From the NCBI RefSeq assembly GCF_037440165.1, contig NZ_JBBIUQ010000016.1, forward strand, positions 9,282 to 73,281: DNA of 64,000 nucleotides. The letters run 5' to 3'. The translations under genes and the position numbers were made by a program. The stretch comes from Ignavibacterium sp037440165. GTDB lineage: Bacteria > Bacteroidota > Ignavibacteria > Ignavibacteriales > Ignavibacteriaceae. Below the pieces are notes generated by a model. It ran no database searches, had not been told where the DNA came from, and saw nothing but the letters and a program-made list of their open reading frames with translations. Positions within the stretch are counted from its first letter, which is position 1, and each line of letters opens with the position of its first letter. Below are positions 63,804 to 64,000 of this stretch, one piece after another.

Positions 63804-63892
63804 GGAGAGGTGGGTGAGTGGCTGAAACCAACGGTTTGCTAAACCGTCGTACTCTGTAAAGGGGTACCGAGGGTTCGAATCCCTCCCTCTCC
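63804..63892 (+). tRNA. tRNA-Ser (anticodon GCT)
   Basis: Type II tRNA: acceptor GGAGAGG / CCTCTCC, D-arm, anticodon stem ACGGT-TTGCTAA-ACCGT with GCT, long variable arm, T-arm GAGGGTTCGAATCCCTC. Discriminator G. Confidence 0.95.
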
Positions 63893-63901
63893 GCAATGAT
63901 T

Positions 63902-64000
63902 ATGAGTAAGTTTTTTACCTACATACTTTATTCTCCTAATTTTAACAAACACTACTTTGGTTACACTTCTGATCTTCAGAAAAGACTTTTTTATCACAAT
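63902..64000 (+). CDS. GIY-YIG nuclease (N-terminal part, runs out of window)
   Basis: 33 residues in the window (MSKFFTYILYSPNFNKHYFG then YTSDLQKRLFYHN), a clear GIY-YIG domain start: YIL ... YFG instead of YIG, then T-S-D-L-x-x-R. Small UPF0213-like proteins of this type have unknown nuclease targets. Directly downstream of tRNA-Ser. Complete end not in window. Confidence 0.75.
   Translation, partial: MSKFFTYILYSPNFNKHYFGYTSDLQKRLFYHN

Overview
The window looks like a chromosomal segment of an AT-rich Gram-negative bacterium of the Bacteroidota/Chlorobi/Ignavibacteriota group, most likely an Ignavibacteriota member. This placement is an inference. It rests on the gene mix: large TonB-dependent receptors with a CarboxypepD_reg-type N-terminus, a TPP-riboswitch/TonB/thiamine pyrophosphokinase operon, a pyruvoyl-dependent arginine decarboxylase, a DoxX/MauE-like protein, a SatD/DUF3307 remnant, and dispersed palindromic repeats of the kind I associate with these genomes. 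Coding density is high, with many 4-14 bp overlaps between neighbouring genes.

Layout. 1-3.2 kb: the 3' end of dsbD lies outside the window; nadE is complete. 3.4-4.8 kb: a PspC/LiaF-like envelope-stress pair. 4.9-12.1 kb: a type I restriction-modification locus on the minus strand (hsdR, GxxExxY gene, hsdS, mntA, hepT, hsdM). It contains an 8-bp tandem repeat that puts hsdR out of frame, an in-frame repeat insertion in hsdR, and two cassettes bounded by short direct repeats that copy the ends of neighbouring hsd genes. 12.2-17.2 kb: EamA transporter, NAD(P)-binding epimerase-like protein, and an MFS transporter with a GH13 glucosidase that form a maltodextrin-type unit. 17.3-22.6 kb (plus strand): a lipoprotein and two membrane proteins, smpB, tyrS, pyruvoyl arginine decarboxylase, terC. 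22.6-27.3 kb: a TPP-riboswitch operon (TonB receptor, thiamine pyrophosphokinase, SSS symporter). 27.3-39.9 kb: a seven-LysM lytic transglycosylase, then two runs: aroC, MBL hydrolase, divergent ABC pair, acyl-CoA carboxyltransferase; and Nudix, PfkB kinase, mtnA, recO, degP/Q.

40-49 kb: a very large putative outer-membrane protein, NDH-2, a hybrid histidine-kinase-like protein that lacks the phospho-accepting histidine but has three receiver domains, and gltX. 48.9-52 kb: glnS followed by a decayed satD-DUF3307 pair, and two small proteins. 52.2-52.6 kb: tRNA-Leu(CAA) preceded by a truncated tRNA-Leu half whose D-loop carries a palindromic insertion. 52.6-60.5 kb: rhodanese and MauE/DoxX proteins, a DnaE-like polymerase that ends after the palm Asp residues, purD, a glycosyltransferase, guaB and a glutaryl-CoA-dehydrogenase-like enzyme. 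60.6-64 kb: a three-gene TonB receptor/lipoprotein cluster, tRNA-Ser(GCT) and the start of a GIY-YIG nuclease.

The regions most worth a second look are the restriction locus (phase variation plus cassette insertion at gene boundaries), the histidine-less kinase, the truncated DnaE and the interrupted tRNA-Leu copy. Motif positions were read directly from the sequence; family names come from memory of motifs, since no database search was possible.
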